DNA of 64,000 nucleotides, from contig NZ_JAIEUI010000019.1 in assembly GCF_022234545.1 (NCBI RefSeq), positions 1 through 64,000 on the forward strand, read 5' to 3'. This document shows, in pieces, positions 17,946 through 27,100 of this stretch. The DNA is from Paenibacillus piscarius (GTDB taxonomy: Bacteria > Bacillota > Bacilli > Paenibacillales > Paenibacillaceae). The position numbers were made by a program, and so were the translations under genes. Within the stretch, counting starts at the first letter, position 1, and the number at the start of each line of letters is the position of its first letter. The notes beneath the pieces are model-generated. The model worked only from the letters and a program-made list of their open reading frames with translations. It was not told where the DNA came from and searched no databases.

Positions 17946-20192
17946 ATGACCGTGTACAGGAAAATGACCAAAACGCTCCTCATTATGATATTGCTCGTGG
18001 CTGCAGCTTTTCCGGTAAACGTCTTCGCGGCTAACGGGGACACGATCTCGATTGAATTCGACAGCTCAGCCAAAGTTGAGCTTACCGTCGGCCAGTCGCC
18101 GAAGCAGCTCAAGGTATATGCCAATGTCGAGGGCTCCGCGTCCAAACGGGATGTGACGGCCGCCGCCACATGGACCTCTTCCAAGAATGAAGTAGTTACA
18201 GTACTGAACGGCCAGCTTAGACCTGTGGATACCGGGACGGCAATGATTACAGCGACCTATAATAATGCTGTAGCTTCTGTGGAGGTATCCGTAACCTATC
18301 CTTTTAAAGAATTGAAGCTCAAACGCAGCACAGAAGGCAACTACAAGCTGGGCGATAAGGATGAATTGCTCCAGATTACCGCAACTGCTATCGGCGGGGC
18401 TTCGGCCACATCCGAGAAGGATGTCACGAAGGATGCGGAATGGAGCAGCTCGAACACAGGCGTGCTGACAGTAGCCGCAGGCAAGATTACGCTGGTAGGC
18501 GAAGGGAAGGCCACCATAACAGCCAAGTACAAAGGATTAACCGAGACCTTCAAGGCGGTTGTAGAGCTGCCTTATTCCGCCATTGTCCTTAAAGATAAGA
18601 ACGGCACTGCCGTCAAGGAAATGGAAATGCTGGTCGGGGACAGCCCGGTGCAGTTGACCGCCAAGACGAAGACGGGATCGGAAGGACAGGAGATTACGCT
18701 GAGTGACGGTGTAGAATGGAGCAGCTCCAGCGAGAGCGTGGCTACAGTCAAGAACGGTGAAATCACCATTCTTGCCGTAGGCAAGGCAGTTATTACAGCC
18801 AGCTACCTGGGTGTAACCAAGTCCGTTGATGTCTACGTGCGCGCCCCTTACGAAGCGCTTCTGCTGACGCCTTCCGGCGATCAGTCGCTGTTCCTGGGCG
18901 AGAGCCTGAATGTAACGGCAGAGATGCGCAATGCGGTCAATTCAACCTCGAACGAGACAGCGTCTGCTACCTGGACCTCCGACAACATTATGAATGCTAC
19001 AGTAACCGCGAATAAGGCTGACGCCGGCAATGCATTCGCAACTGTAACAGGTAAAGCGGTTGGAACCTCCATCATTAAGGCCGATTATCTTGGGATTAGC
19101 AAAAGCTTCAAAGTCACGGTGCTCCCAACCCTGACAGAGTTGAAGCTGGACAAGACAGAACTGGAATTATATACGGCCGATTCGGTAAGTCTGCCGAAGG
19201 TCAACGGAACTAAGTATGATGCAAGCAAGCTGGATATCAGCGAGGAGATCGAGTGGACCTCCGCGAATGAGGATATTGCCTCCATTAAGGACGGTAAGAT
19301 TACAGGCGGAAAAGCCGGTACCGTGGTGCTGACCGGAAAGATTAAATCAGGCAGTGTAAGCCCGGCGTCCGCCTCCGCCATCCGCTCCAAGACGGTTCAG
19401 CTTAATGTTACCGTTCAGAATAAAGTGCTTGTCCTGCTGGGACCGGATATGCCTCTGAACGTAGTGATCGGGGAGGAGCTTAAGCTGCCCGCTGTCCAAG
19501 CTGTGCTGGAGAACGGCGATGAGCTGGATGTATCGGATAGCATCAAGTGGGAGCTGAGCGGCAGCAACGCCGTGCTTAAGCAGACCGCTGCGTCCAAGAC
19601 GATCAAAGGGCTGCTCAAAGGCACAGCCTCTCTGAAAGGCACTTATTCCAACAAGACCATCACTATTCCGGTTACAATAGAGCAGAAGGTTGTGAAGCTG
19701 GTAGTGGAGCCGGCTGCGCTGGATATGAACATCAAGGCGTCGAAGTCCATCAAGGTGACCGGATATTTCTCGAACGGCAAATCGGCGAATTTCTCAAGCG
19801 CCATGAATTGGGAATCATCCAACCCTGCAGTAGCCTCGGTCAACAAGACTTCTGTTAAAGCGCTGGCTGAAGGCACAACCATACTGAGCGGCTCGTACCA
19901 GGGGATTCAGGCGACCGTTAAGATCAATGTTGTTCCCAAGCTCCTGAAGATCACCGTCAGTGAGAACCGGCTGAGCCTTGCACCCGGTGCAGGCAAGGGC
20001 GTCGTTGTTACCGCGCTCTATGATACCGGCCAGACTGCAGTGGTCACAGGCAGCATGGTGTGGACCAGCTCCAAGACCTCTGTAGCCAAAGTCAATGCTT
20101 CCGGGGTGATTACTGCGGTAAGCAAGGGCAACGCGTCTATCAAAGGGAAGCTGGGCACGAAGACAGTGACGGTATCTGTCAGCGTGAAGTAG
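17946..20192 (+). CDS. Secreted protein of repeated bacterial Ig-like (Big_2) domains
   Basis: 748 residues. A signal peptide (KTLLIMILLVAAAFPVNVFA) precedes about eight Ig-like Big_2 repeats of ~80 residues. Each carries the family pattern TWTSS/EWSSS ... VATVKNG ... GKAVITASY. There is no SLH, LPXTG or catalytic domain, so it is probably a secreted or wall-associated structural or adhesion protein. ATG start follows AAGGAGAG. A 190-base leader (17758-17945) separates it from the upstream terminator. Monocistronic, with a terminator at 20231. Function beyond adhesion or matrix is speculative. Confidence 0.85.
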   Translation: MTVYRKMTKTLLIMILLVAAAFPVNVFAANGDTISIEFDSSAKVELTVGQSPKQLKVYANVEGSASKRDVTAAATWTSSKNEVVTVLNGQLRPVDTGTAMITATYNNAVASVEVSVTYPFKELKLKRSTEGNYKLGDKDELLQITATAIGGASATSEKDVTKDAEWSSSNTGVLTVAAGKITLVGEGKATITAKYKGLTETFKAVVELPYSAIVLKDKNGTAVKEMEMLVGDSPVQLTAKTKTGSEGQEITLSDGVEWSSSSESVATVKNGEITILAVGKAVITASYLGVTKSVDVYVRAPYEALLLTPSGDQSLFLGESLNVTAEMRNAVNSTSNETASATWTSDNIMNATVTANKADAGNAFATVTGKAVGTSIIKADYLGISKSFKVTVLPTLTELKLDKTELELYTADSVSLPKVNGTKYDASKLDISEEIEWTSANEDIASIKDGKITGGKAGTVVLTGKIKSGSVSPASASAIRSKTVQLNVTVQNKVLVLLGPDMPLNVVIGEELKLPAVQAVLENGDELDVSDSIKWELSGSNAVLKQTAASKTIKGLLKGTASLKGTYSNKTITIPVTIEQKVVKLVVEPAALDMNIKASKSIKVTGYFSNGKSANFSSAMNWESSNPAVASVNKTSVKALAEGTTILSGSYQGIQATVKINVVPKLLKITVSENRLSLAPGAGKGVVVTALYDTGQTAVVTGSMVWTSSKTSVAKVNASGVITAVSKGNASIKGKLGTKTVTVSVSVK

Positions 20193-20230
20193 TTCAATGC
20201 CTGTGGTAAGGCATTCTATAGTGTATTCAG

Positions 20231-20270
20231 ACCTGCACATTCGTCTTTAGGACGGGGTGCAGGTTTTTTA
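20231..20270 (+). terminator. Terminator of the Ig-like gene
   Basis: ACCTGCAC pairs with GTGCAGGT across an 18-base loop with inner GTC/GAC pairing, followed by six T. Confidence 0.85.
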
Positions 20271-20418
20271 TCATTAGGGGAATACAAGGATTGGCGCTGG
20301 AGTGGAGGATAAGCACATCTTGATACGAATGTATGTTCCTTTCATCATATGAAATTCCAGTTTGATGGAATATAATTACACACATGAAGTCTGATACTTG
20401 ACCTGGGAGGCGACAGAG

Positions 20419-21312
20419 ATTTCTATACCGCATGATGAGGCTTTTAAGAAGCTGCTGGAGACATTTTTTCAGGAATTCATTGAGCTGTTCTTTCCTGAGC
20501 TGGATGCTATGCTCAACTATAGTGAGACCCGGTTTCTGATGCAGGAATTGCTGGTGGACATTGTCGGCGAAGAGGCGCGAGAGCTGGATCTGCTGCTGGA
20601 GACGCGCTACAAAGGGCTGGACGGCTATATTCTGATTCACCTGGAGCCGCAATCATACAAGGATCATGAATTTCGCGAAAGAATGTTTATCTACTTCAGC
20701 CACCTGTTTGAGCGCTACCGCAAAGATCATAAGCTGATTATCCCTATTGCCATCTTTACTTCAGATGTGGTTAGAGAGGAACAGGATACGCTGGAGATGT
20801 CCATTCCAGAACACAATATTCTGCGCTTCCAGTTTCTTTAGGTGGAGCTGCGCAAGCAGAACTGGCGGCGGTTCATCGATTCGGATAATGCGGTGGCTGC
20901 TGCGTTATTGGCCAAGATGGGGTATACTACAAGAGAAGCGAGAGAAGTGCGCCGGGAATTCCTGCGAATGTTCATGAAGCTGAGGGCACGGCTGGATCAG
21001 GGCAGATTGGCATTGATAATGTCAGTAGCGGATCTGTACTTCAAGCCGGACCGGGCGCAGGACGAAGAGATTCTAAGAGAAATAATCGATCACTATCCGG
21101 AGGAGGAGGAAGCTATTATGGAATTGATGCCAGCCTGGAAGCGTTGGGGTTATGAAGAGGGTATTGCGGAAGGTATAGAGAAAGGCAAAGCGGAAGGCAA
21201 AGAAGAAGGCCAGGCGGAGACGATCCGTAAACTGCTGATCCACGGATTTGCCCCCGAAGAGGTATCCAAAGCGGTTGATTTGCCTCTGGATGAGATTAAG
21301 AAGCTGATGTAA
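20419..21312 (+). pseudogene. Rpn-family recombination-promoting nuclease/transposase-like gene, interrupted
   Basis: One gene cut by an in-frame TAG at 20839-20841. The 5' half (PHDEAFKKLLETFFQEFIELFFPE ... LDLLLETRY ... LIHLEPQS) is the PD-(D/E)XK nuclease part. The 3' half continues in the same frame (VELRKQNWRRFIDSDNAVAAALLAKMGY) and ends in a low-complexity EGIEKGKAEGKEEGQAE tail typical of this family. The expected start sits eight bases after GGGAGG but reads ATT (20419) rather than ATG, giving ISIPHDEAFK. A TTG at 20398 is open but precedes the ribosome site. The rare start codon and the amber stop together suggest inactivation, though read-through or re-initiation at the GTG just after the stop cannot be excluded. 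Family members are linked to mobile DNA and phase variation. Confidence 0.8.
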
Positions 21313-21317
21313 AATAC

Positions 21318-21360
21318 AGACCCGGGTGCACATCATGCTGCCTCGGGTCTTTGTTTGTTC
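21318..21360 (+). terminator. Terminator after the Rpn-like gene
   Basis: AGACCCG pairs with CGGGTCT, long loop, then TTGTTTGTT. Confidence 0.7.
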
Positions 21361-21449
21361 CTGGGTGCAGAGAACGGGAGAGAACTGGATTAGTACTATA
21401 GCACGGATTGAAGTATAATGAGTGCGGCGATTACGGTTCTTCCGGAGGC

Positions 21450-22433
21450 TTAGGACTGCAGCCGCTGCTCCAGCCTGGACCATACGGGCAGGTAGCATAA
21501 CGGCAATACAGCAAGTGAGCAGAAGACATTGAATATAGTCTGGGCATGGGCCAGTTGAGCGGCAGGTCCTCCGCCAATCCAGGCGGACAGGGATTGCAGG
21601 GGCTGGATGAACGGCAGGAAGAGCAGGGCGCCGCCGACATTGAGCGTCACATGCGACCAGGCGACAAAAACGCCTGAGGGTGTGCTGCCGATGGCGGCGA
21701 TGACGGCAGTGACGCAGGTACCAATGTTTGCGCCAAGGACAATGGCGATGCCAAGCGCCGGCGGCATCACGCCGCTGGCGGCGAGGCCCATCGCCATGCC
21801 GATGACCGCCGCGCTGCTGTGTACCATGGCGGTCAGCACGGCTCCGGCGGCCAGGCCCCACAGCGCGCTGGTGGCGGCATGATCAAGGAACCAGCGGAAC
21901 AGCCCGCTGTCTTCGAGGGCAGGTCCGATGGACTGCATGACCGCGATGCCCCACAGCACCAGCGCGAATCCGGCAACCGCCAGGCAGATGAACTGCAGCG
22001 GTCCCGCAATCCGGCGGCAGACCTCCGGCAGCCGCCCGGACGGCAGTTCGCCGGCCATGACGGCGGCGGCCCACAGGCAGAGCGCCGCCGTCAGCAGCGG
22101 CGGCGCCAGCGTGCTGATCTGCAGGCTGATCAGCTCCGTCGTCAGGCAGGTGCCAATGTTGCTGCCGAGAATGATGCCCAGCGTGCGGGCATAGGTCAGC
22201 AGCCCGGCATTCACCATGCCGATGGTCAGCACCGTCACGGCGGTGCTGCTCTGTAGCAGCGCGGACAAGAGGGCGCTGGCGATCAGGCCTTTGGCCGGGG
22301 TGGAGGTGGCCTTGTGTAAGCTGCGCTTCAGCAGCGGGCCGGCCAGCTTTGCCAGCGAGGCTTCCATCACCTTCATCCCGGCCAGGAAGATCACAAGACC
22401 GTAGAAGACAGGGAACAGCAATTCACGGATCAT
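21450..22433 (-). CDS. Na/Pi cotransporter family protein (YqeW-like)
   Basis: 327 residues, eight or nine membrane helices in two inverted repeats. Each repeat carries the Na/Pi signature: QSSTAVTVLTIGMVNAG with LGSNIGTCLTT, and VHSSAAVIGMAMG with LGANIGTCVTA. Likely imports or exports phosphate with sodium. Start at ATG 22431-22433 with an AAGGAG site about ten bases upstream. In Bacillus the homologue yqeW lies between mtaB and rpsU on the same strand; here it is also between those genes but on the opposite strand with insertions on both sides. No clear terminator was seen downstream. Confidence 0.9.
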   Translation of the reverse strand: MIRELLFPVFYGLVIFLAGMKVMEASLAKLAGPLLKRSLHKATSTPAKGLIASALLSALLQSSTAVTVLTIGMVNAGLLTYARTLGIILGSNIGTCLTTELISLQISTLAPPLLTAALCLWAAAVMAGELPSGRLPEVCRRIAGPLQFICLAVAGFALVLWGIAVMQSIGPALEDSGLFRWFLDHAATSALWGLAAGAVLTAMVHSSAAVIGMAMGLAASGVMPPALGIAIVLGANIGTCVTAVIAAIGSTPSGVFVAWSHVTLNVGGALLFLPFIQPLQSLSAWIGGGPAAQLAHAQTIFNVFCSLAVLPLCYLPVWSRLEQRLQS

Positions 22434-22533
22434 AAGGACAGGCTCCTTTGTGAACAAGGGTTGTACCCAATATATGAAGCTGGCATGTAGGACATGTATA
22501 CGAATCGAACAACAAGAACAGGAGTTGAACGTA

Positions 22534-23940
22534 TTGGCATCGGTAATTCTGGAACGCAACCGTAAAAAAAGACTGGAGCAGGGCCATCCCTGGGTCTACG
22601 CCAGTGAAGTGGCCTCGATGGACGGTGAGCCGCAGGCAGGGGGGCTGGTGGAGGTGCTGACCCATCAGGGCCGGTATCTGGCTACAGGCTATTACAATCC
22701 GGCCTCGCAGATCCGGGTAAGAATTGTATCGCAGGAGAGGCTTGCGGCGATGGACACCGCTTTTTTTGTGCAGCGGTTCGCAGACTGCCTGAAGCACCGG
22801 GAACGCTTCCTGCCGGGGGCAGACGCCTACCGTCTGGTGTACGGGGAAGCGGACTTCCTGCCGGGCCTGATCATCGACCGCTTCGGCGAGGTGCTTGTGG
22901 TGCAGCTCTTGACCCTGGCGATGGATCAGCGCCGCTCTGAGATCGTGGAAGCGCTGGTGCAGGTGATGGCGCCGCGCGGCATCTATGAGCGCAGCGATGT
23001 CAGTGTGCGCGAGCTGGAAGGGCTGGAACAGACCACAGGGGTGCTTTACGGCGAATGCCCGCGCCATATTACCGTAAGCGAGAACGGACTGAAGGTGATC
23101 GTAGATATTGAAGAGGGGCAGAAGACCGGCTACTTCTTCGATCAGCGGGAGAACCGTGCGTCTATCGCTCCGCTGATGAAGGGCTGGGGCGCCCGCAGCG
23201 GGATTACGATGCAGAATGTAACCGCAGAGGACGGATCGCAGCAGCAGCTGCCGGTCAATAAAAGCGGCAACCCGGTCACCTTCCCTTACTGGGACGGGGC
23301 CACGGTGCTGGAGTGCTTCGCGCATACCGGAAGCTTCACGCTGCACGCCTGCAAATACGGGGCCAAGAAGGTCACCTGCCTGGATGTCTCCGCCCATGCG
23401 ATTGAGAGCGCAAAGGCCAATGTGGAGATCAACGGATTCACCGACCGGGTGGAATTCGTAGTGGAGGATGCGTTTGCCTACCTGCGCAATCAGGTCAAGG
23501 GCCAGGAGGAACGTGCGGAGCGTGCGGCGGGCGGGTCTGCGGCAGCGAAAGGGAAGCCCGGGAACAAGGCAGCAGCCAAGCCGGATACGGCGAAGCCGAT
23601 GATGGCCGGGGGCGGGCGTACCTGGGATGTCGTCATTCTGGACCCGCCTGCTTTTGCCAAGACCAAGAGCGCGGTGGCCGGAGCCTGCCGGGGCTACAAG
23701 GATATCAATCTGCAGGGCATGAAGCTGGTGAACGAAGGCGGGTATCTGGTTACCGCCAGCTGCTCGTACCATATGCAGCCTCAGCTGTTCCTGGATACGA
23801 TCATGGAAGCGGCCAAGGATGCCGGCAAAGTGCTGAGATTAATTGAGTGGCGGGCCGCCGGCAAGGACCATCCGCAGATTCTCGGCGTGAACGAAGGGCA
23901 TTACCTGAAGTTCGCCATCTTTGAGGTGCGCAGCAAATAA
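22534..23940 (+). CDS. Class I rRNA methyltransferase, RlmI/YwbD-like (PUA plus SAM domain)
   Basis: 468 residues. N-terminal PUA domain (ILERNRKKRLEQGHPWVYASEV), an EEHUD-like linker, then the SAM domain with LECFAHTGSFTLHA, CLDVSAHAIESAKAN and the DPPAFAKTK active-site motif; target is probably a cytosine in large-subunit rRNA. A TTG at 22534 follows AGGAG by nine bases and gives the conserved N-terminus. Upstream starts add a non-homologous leader that would also overlap the divergent promoter region. It is longer than E. coli RlmI owing to a 25-residue segment before CFAHTG and an Ala/Lys/Pro-rich linker (about 333-360). Confidence 0.88.
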   Translation: MASVILERNRKKRLEQGHPWVYASEVASMDGEPQAGGLVEVLTHQGRYLATGYYNPASQIRVRIVSQERLAAMDTAFFVQRFADCLKHRERFLPGADAYRLVYGEADFLPGLIIDRFGEVLVVQLLTLAMDQRRSEIVEALVQVMAPRGIYERSDVSVRELEGLEQTTGVLYGECPRHITVSENGLKVIVDIEEGQKTGYFFDQRENRASIAPLMKGWGARSGITMQNVTAEDGSQQQLPVNKSGNPVTFPYWDGATVLECFAHTGSFTLHACKYGAKKVTCLDVSAHAIESAKANVEINGFTDRVEFVVEDAFAYLRNQVKGQEERAERAAGGSAAAKGKPGNKAAAKPDTAKPMMAGGGRTWDVVILDPPAFAKTKSAVAGACRGYKDINLQGMKLVNEGGYLVTASCSYHMQPQLFLDTIMEAAKDAGKVLRLIEWRAAGKDHPQILGVNEGHYLKFAIFEVRSK

Positions 23941-23977
23941 GAAGCGTAAGATCCGGCGGTATAACGGGTTGAGCAAG

Positions 23978-24012
23978 GAGAGTCTCTGTTATAGAGGCTC
24001 TTTTTGTTGTTC
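23978..24012 (+). terminator. Terminator after the rRNA methyltransferase
   Basis: GAGTCTCT pairs with AGAGGCTC (one mismatch), five-base loop, then TTTTTGTTGTT. Confidence 0.8.
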
Positions 24013-24083
24013 GCAGTCATATCTTCCCCTCTGAAAAGCAGATCCCCCTGTCCCGGACGCTCCGGCTGTCCCTCTATAGTCAA

Positions 24084-24112
24084 TTGATAATAATTCTCAA
24101 TGAAGATATAAT
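24084..24112 (+). promoter_or_regulatory. SigA-type promoter overlapped by a Fur box
   Basis: TTGATA (24084-24089), 17 bases, TATAAT (24107-24112). The 7-1-7 Fur-type operator TGATAATAATTCTCA (24085-24099) covers the -35, so iron-loaded Fur would block polymerase. Predicted transcription start is near 24119. Confidence 0.75.
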
Positions 24113-24142
24113 GAACCCATGTCAGAGGGGGTGAGCAGATAC

Positions 24143-25153
24143 ATGGCAGAGATGAACAGCTTCAATGTGCAGGCAGAACGGATAAATGCAAGCAAGACAC
24201 TAATCGGTGAAGGATTCCGGCAGACCTACTGCATGGATGGCAACCATTTCGAGATCAGACCGCCCGCCGGACTGGGGGAAGGGAGCTGCCGGAGTCTTGT
24301 GACCCGGGGTTCGGTTCAGATGACAGACTTCAACCTTACTTTTAACCGCGATATCGATGCCTCCGGCGAGTTCAGAACACCGCGTACCGAGCTTGTCTTT
24401 TGCCTGGGAGAAGGAATTGAATGGGGAACCTCGCTGGAAGGCGGCGGCTTCGGCATTCAGACAGGGGAGATGGCGCTGCTGCACGGGGGAAGGCGGGCGG
24501 AGAATTGCCGGTACCACCAGAATGCGCGCTACCGCTTCATCAGTATGGATATGAGCCCGGAGCATTTCAGGCGGCTGACTTCGTCCTTAAGCGGAGATGA
24601 GCGGTTGAACCGTCTGACAGGGGAAGGAATTTATTTTGCCAAAAGCAGAATTACGCCAGCCCTCCGTCCGGTTCTCGCACAAATTGCGGAATGCTCTTAC
24701 AGCGGAGGAATACGCGAGCTCTATCTGGAGGGGAAGATGCTGGAGCTGTTCGCGGTCTACCTCAACGAGTCGCTGTATCAGGAAGAGCGGGTGCCGGCTG
24801 CTGTGAAGCTGTCCAGAGATGATATGCAGTGTCTGGAGCTGGCCCGGATGATTCTGCAGCAGGAATACACACACCCGCCCACACTGTCCGGCCTGTCACG
24901 GAGAATCTGCCTGAATGAATTCAAGCTCAAAAAGGGCTTCAAGGAAATGTTCGGCACTACGGTTCACGCGTATGTGATTGAGCAGCGGCTGCAGCAGGCC
25001 TATCGTTTGCTCTGTGAGGACAGGCTGAGTGTCAGTGAGACCGCTTCACGCGTAGGCTACGGGAATGTCAGCCATTTTGCTGCAGCCTTCCGCAAGCGAT
25101 ACGGGTTCAATCCCGGAAATATACCAATTGCGGCCATGAGACTCCCCTTTTGA
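24143..25153 (+). CDS. AraC family regulator of siderophore uptake
   Basis: 336 residues. The C-terminal AraC DNA-binding domain (about 238-330) has both helix-turn-helices (PTLSGLSRRICLNEFKLKKGFKE and SVSETASRVGYGNVSHFAAAFRKRYG). The N-terminal ~200 residues are of the PchR type that senses a ferric siderophore. The promoter's predicted start lies near 24119, so an ATG there would be almost leaderless; ATG 24143, 11 bases after GAGGGGG, is preferred. The Fur box upstream and the two downstream ABC half-transporters indicate a Fur- and siderophore-controlled activator of those transporters. Confidence 0.85.
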   Translation: MAEMNSFNVQAERINASKTLIGEGFRQTYCMDGNHFEIRPPAGLGEGSCRSLVTRGSVQMTDFNLTFNRDIDASGEFRTPRTELVFCLGEGIEWGTSLEGGGFGIQTGEMALLHGGRRAENCRYHQNARYRFISMDMSPEHFRRLTSSLSGDERLNRLTGEGIYFAKSRITPALRPVLAQIAECSYSGGIRELYLEGKMLELFAVYLNESLYQEERVPAAVKLSRDDMQCLELARMILQQEYTHPPTLSGLSRRICLNEFKLKKGFKEMFGTTVHAYVIEQRLQQAYRLLCEDRLSVSETASRVGYGNVSHFAAAFRKRYGFNPGNIPIAAMRLPF

Positions 25154-25206
25154 GTAGGAAAACTCCCGGAAACGGTAGAGTGCTTCAGTCAGGATAGCCT
25201 ACACTT

Positions 25207-25246
25207 GTGCACAGAGAATCATTCTCAGTGCACTTTTTGGTATGCT
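25207..25246 (+). promoter_or_regulatory. Fur box and extended -10 promoter before the ABC transporters
   Basis: AGAGAATCATTCTCA (25213-25227) is a near-perfect Fur palindrome, flanked on both sides by GTGCAC (25207-25212, 25228-25233). TGGTATGCT (25238-25246) fits an extended -10, placing the operator over the -35 region, as at 24085. Confidence 0.7.
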
Positions 25247-25273
25247 GGAATGTTCAGAATGGAGGGAAGTAAT

Positions 25274-27100
25274 ATGAGCAAGAGCAAGACGAAGAGCAGG
25301 ACAGGAATACTGAGACTGCTGGAGATTGCCGGGGAGAAAAAAGGGCTGCTGCTCCTGTCCGGACTGTTGTCATCCGCCAGCGCGGTACTGATGCTGCTCC
25401 CCTTCGTATCCGTATACTATATTCTCGCGGAGCTGCTGCGTCATGCCTCAATGCCGGCCGGAGTAGACAGCGGCCTGATGATGCGCTGGGGGCTGATCGC
25501 GCTGGGAGGGCTGGTGCTGGGATTAATCCTGGCCTATGGCGGAATTATGTGCTCGCATGTGGCAGCCTTCCGTATCCAGTATAATCTGCGGATCACGATG
25601 ACGGAGCATCTCGGCAGACTGCCGCTGGGGTATATGAACAGTACCTCTACAGGCGCAGTCAAAAAGACACTGGAGCAGAATGTGGAGAAGGTGGAGAATT
25701 TCATCGCCCATCAGCTGCCGGATATGGTCAGTGCATCCGCAACGACCGTGATTATGATTACGGCGATGTTCTGGCTGAGTCCGCTGCTGGCGGCTGCCTG
25801 CCTGCTGCCCATCCTGTTGGGCGTGGCAGTGCAATCGCTGCTGATGATGGGAAGCAAAGGCGAGGACAGCGTGCAGAATTACCATCAGGCTCTCGAACAG
25901 ATCGGCGCTTCAGCGGTACAGTATGTCAGGGGAATGCCCGCTGTGAAAGTATTCGGCCAAACGGTGCATTCCTTCCGTAAATTTTATGGAGACATGATCC
26001 GCTACCGGGATTACTGCCTGAAGTACACTGATCATTTTCAGAACGGCTATATATCCTTCAAAACGCTGCTGGCCTCCGTTCCGGTCTTCGTTCTGCCGGC
26101 GGGCGTCTATCTTCTGACCCGTGAGCCGGATTCGCTGTCCGCAACGCTGAAGCTGCTTTTCTTCATGATAATGGCGCCAGGTGTCTCTGCTCCGCTCTAC
26201 AAGCTGCTTATGCTGGCAGCCAGTACAAGGGATATCGGCGAAGGTGTCCGGCGGATAGATGAGCTGCTGTCCCGGCAGCCGGTTCCGGAGACGGATGCTC
26301 CGCTGGCACCGTCTTCCTACGATATTGAATTTGCTGAGGTGAGCTTCTCATACCATAACGATCAGGAAGCGTCGGCTGCGCTGACCGGCATCTCGTTCAC
26401 CGCCAGGCAGGGTGAGGTCACCGCGCTGGTCGGGCCGTCCGGCTCGGGTAAGTCTACTATCGCGAGCCTGGTGCCGCGCTTCTGGGACCCGTCCTGGGGA
26501 GTAATCCGCATCGGGGGCGTGGACATCCGGGACATGAGTGTGGACGTTCTGATGAACACGGTCGCTTTTGTATTCCAGGAAACTTTTCTGTTCTATGACA
26601 CGCTGTATGCCAATATTGCTGTGGGCTTGCCGGGGGCAACACTTCAGCAGGTGCAGGCCGCTGCCCGGGCAGCCCAGTGCGATGAATTCATCGGCCGGCT
26701 GCCGCAGGGCTACGATACGCTCATCGGTGAAGGCGGGGTATACCTGTCCGGCGGGGAAGAGCAGCGCATTGCTGTGGCCCGGGCAATTCTCAAGAATGCG
26801 CCGGTGCTGGTGCTGGATGAGGCGACCGCTTTTGCCGACCCGGAGAATGAGTACCGAATGCAGCTTGCCCTTACGGAGCTGATGCGGGGCAAGACGGTCA
26901 TTGTTATCGCCCACCGCCTGTCTTCCATCCGGGAGGCTGAGCAAATTCTTGTGATGCAGGACGGTACCATTGCGGAGCGCGGCAATCATAACCGGCTGAT
27001 CGCCGGGAACGGCTTGTATGCTGCCATGTGGCAGGCTTATGCTGGAGCCGGACAATGGCAGCTGGCGAAGGGGGGATCGGTACATGAAGGTACTGCATAA
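25274..27100 (+). CDS. ABC transporter half, permease plus ATPase (IrtA/YbtP-like)
   Basis: 608 residues. Six-helix type-IV exporter-like membrane domain (about 25-320), then a nucleotide-binding domain with Walker A GPSGSGKST (about 387), signature LSGGEEQRIAVARA, Walker B VLVLDEAT and a D-loop reading AFAD in place of the usual SALD. That variant, the second half-transporter next door and the Fur box point to the IrtAB/YbtPQ group, which have exporter folds but import ferric siderophores. Start ATG 25274 follows GGAGGGA. The 3' end overlaps the next gene by 17 bases. Confidence 0.88.
   Translation: MSKSKTKSRTGILRLLEIAGEKKGLLLLSGLLSSASAVLMLLPFVSVYYILAELLRHASMPAGVDSGLMMRWGLIALGGLVLGLILAYGGIMCSHVAAFRIQYNLRITMTEHLGRLPLGYMNSTSTGAVKKTLEQNVEKVENFIAHQLPDMVSASATTVIMITAMFWLSPLLAAACLLPILLGVAVQSLLMMGSKGEDSVQNYHQALEQIGASAVQYVRGMPAVKVFGQTVHSFRKFYGDMIRYRDYCLKYTDHFQNGYISFKTLLASVPVFVLPAGVYLLTREPDSLSATLKLLFFMIMAPGVSAPLYKLLMLAASTRDIGEGVRRIDELLSRQPVPETDAPLAPSSYDIEFAEVSFSYHNDQEASAALTGISFTARQGEVTALVGPSGSGKSTIASLVPRFWDPSWGVIRIGGVDIRDMSVDVLMNTVAFVFQETFLFYDTLYANIAVGLPGATLQQVQAAARAAQCDEFIGRLPQGYDTLIGEGGVYLSGGEEQRIAVARAILKNAPVLVLDEATAFADPENEYRMQLALTELMRGKTVIVIAHRLSSIREAEQILVMQDGTIAERGNHNRLIAGNGLYAAMWQAYAGAGQWQLAKGGSVHEGTA

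Noticed and set aside
20842..21312. The 3' half of the Rpn-like gene as an independent gene
   Set aside because: It continues the same frame directly after the TAG and completes the family's usual C-terminus, and no ribosome site precedes the GTG.
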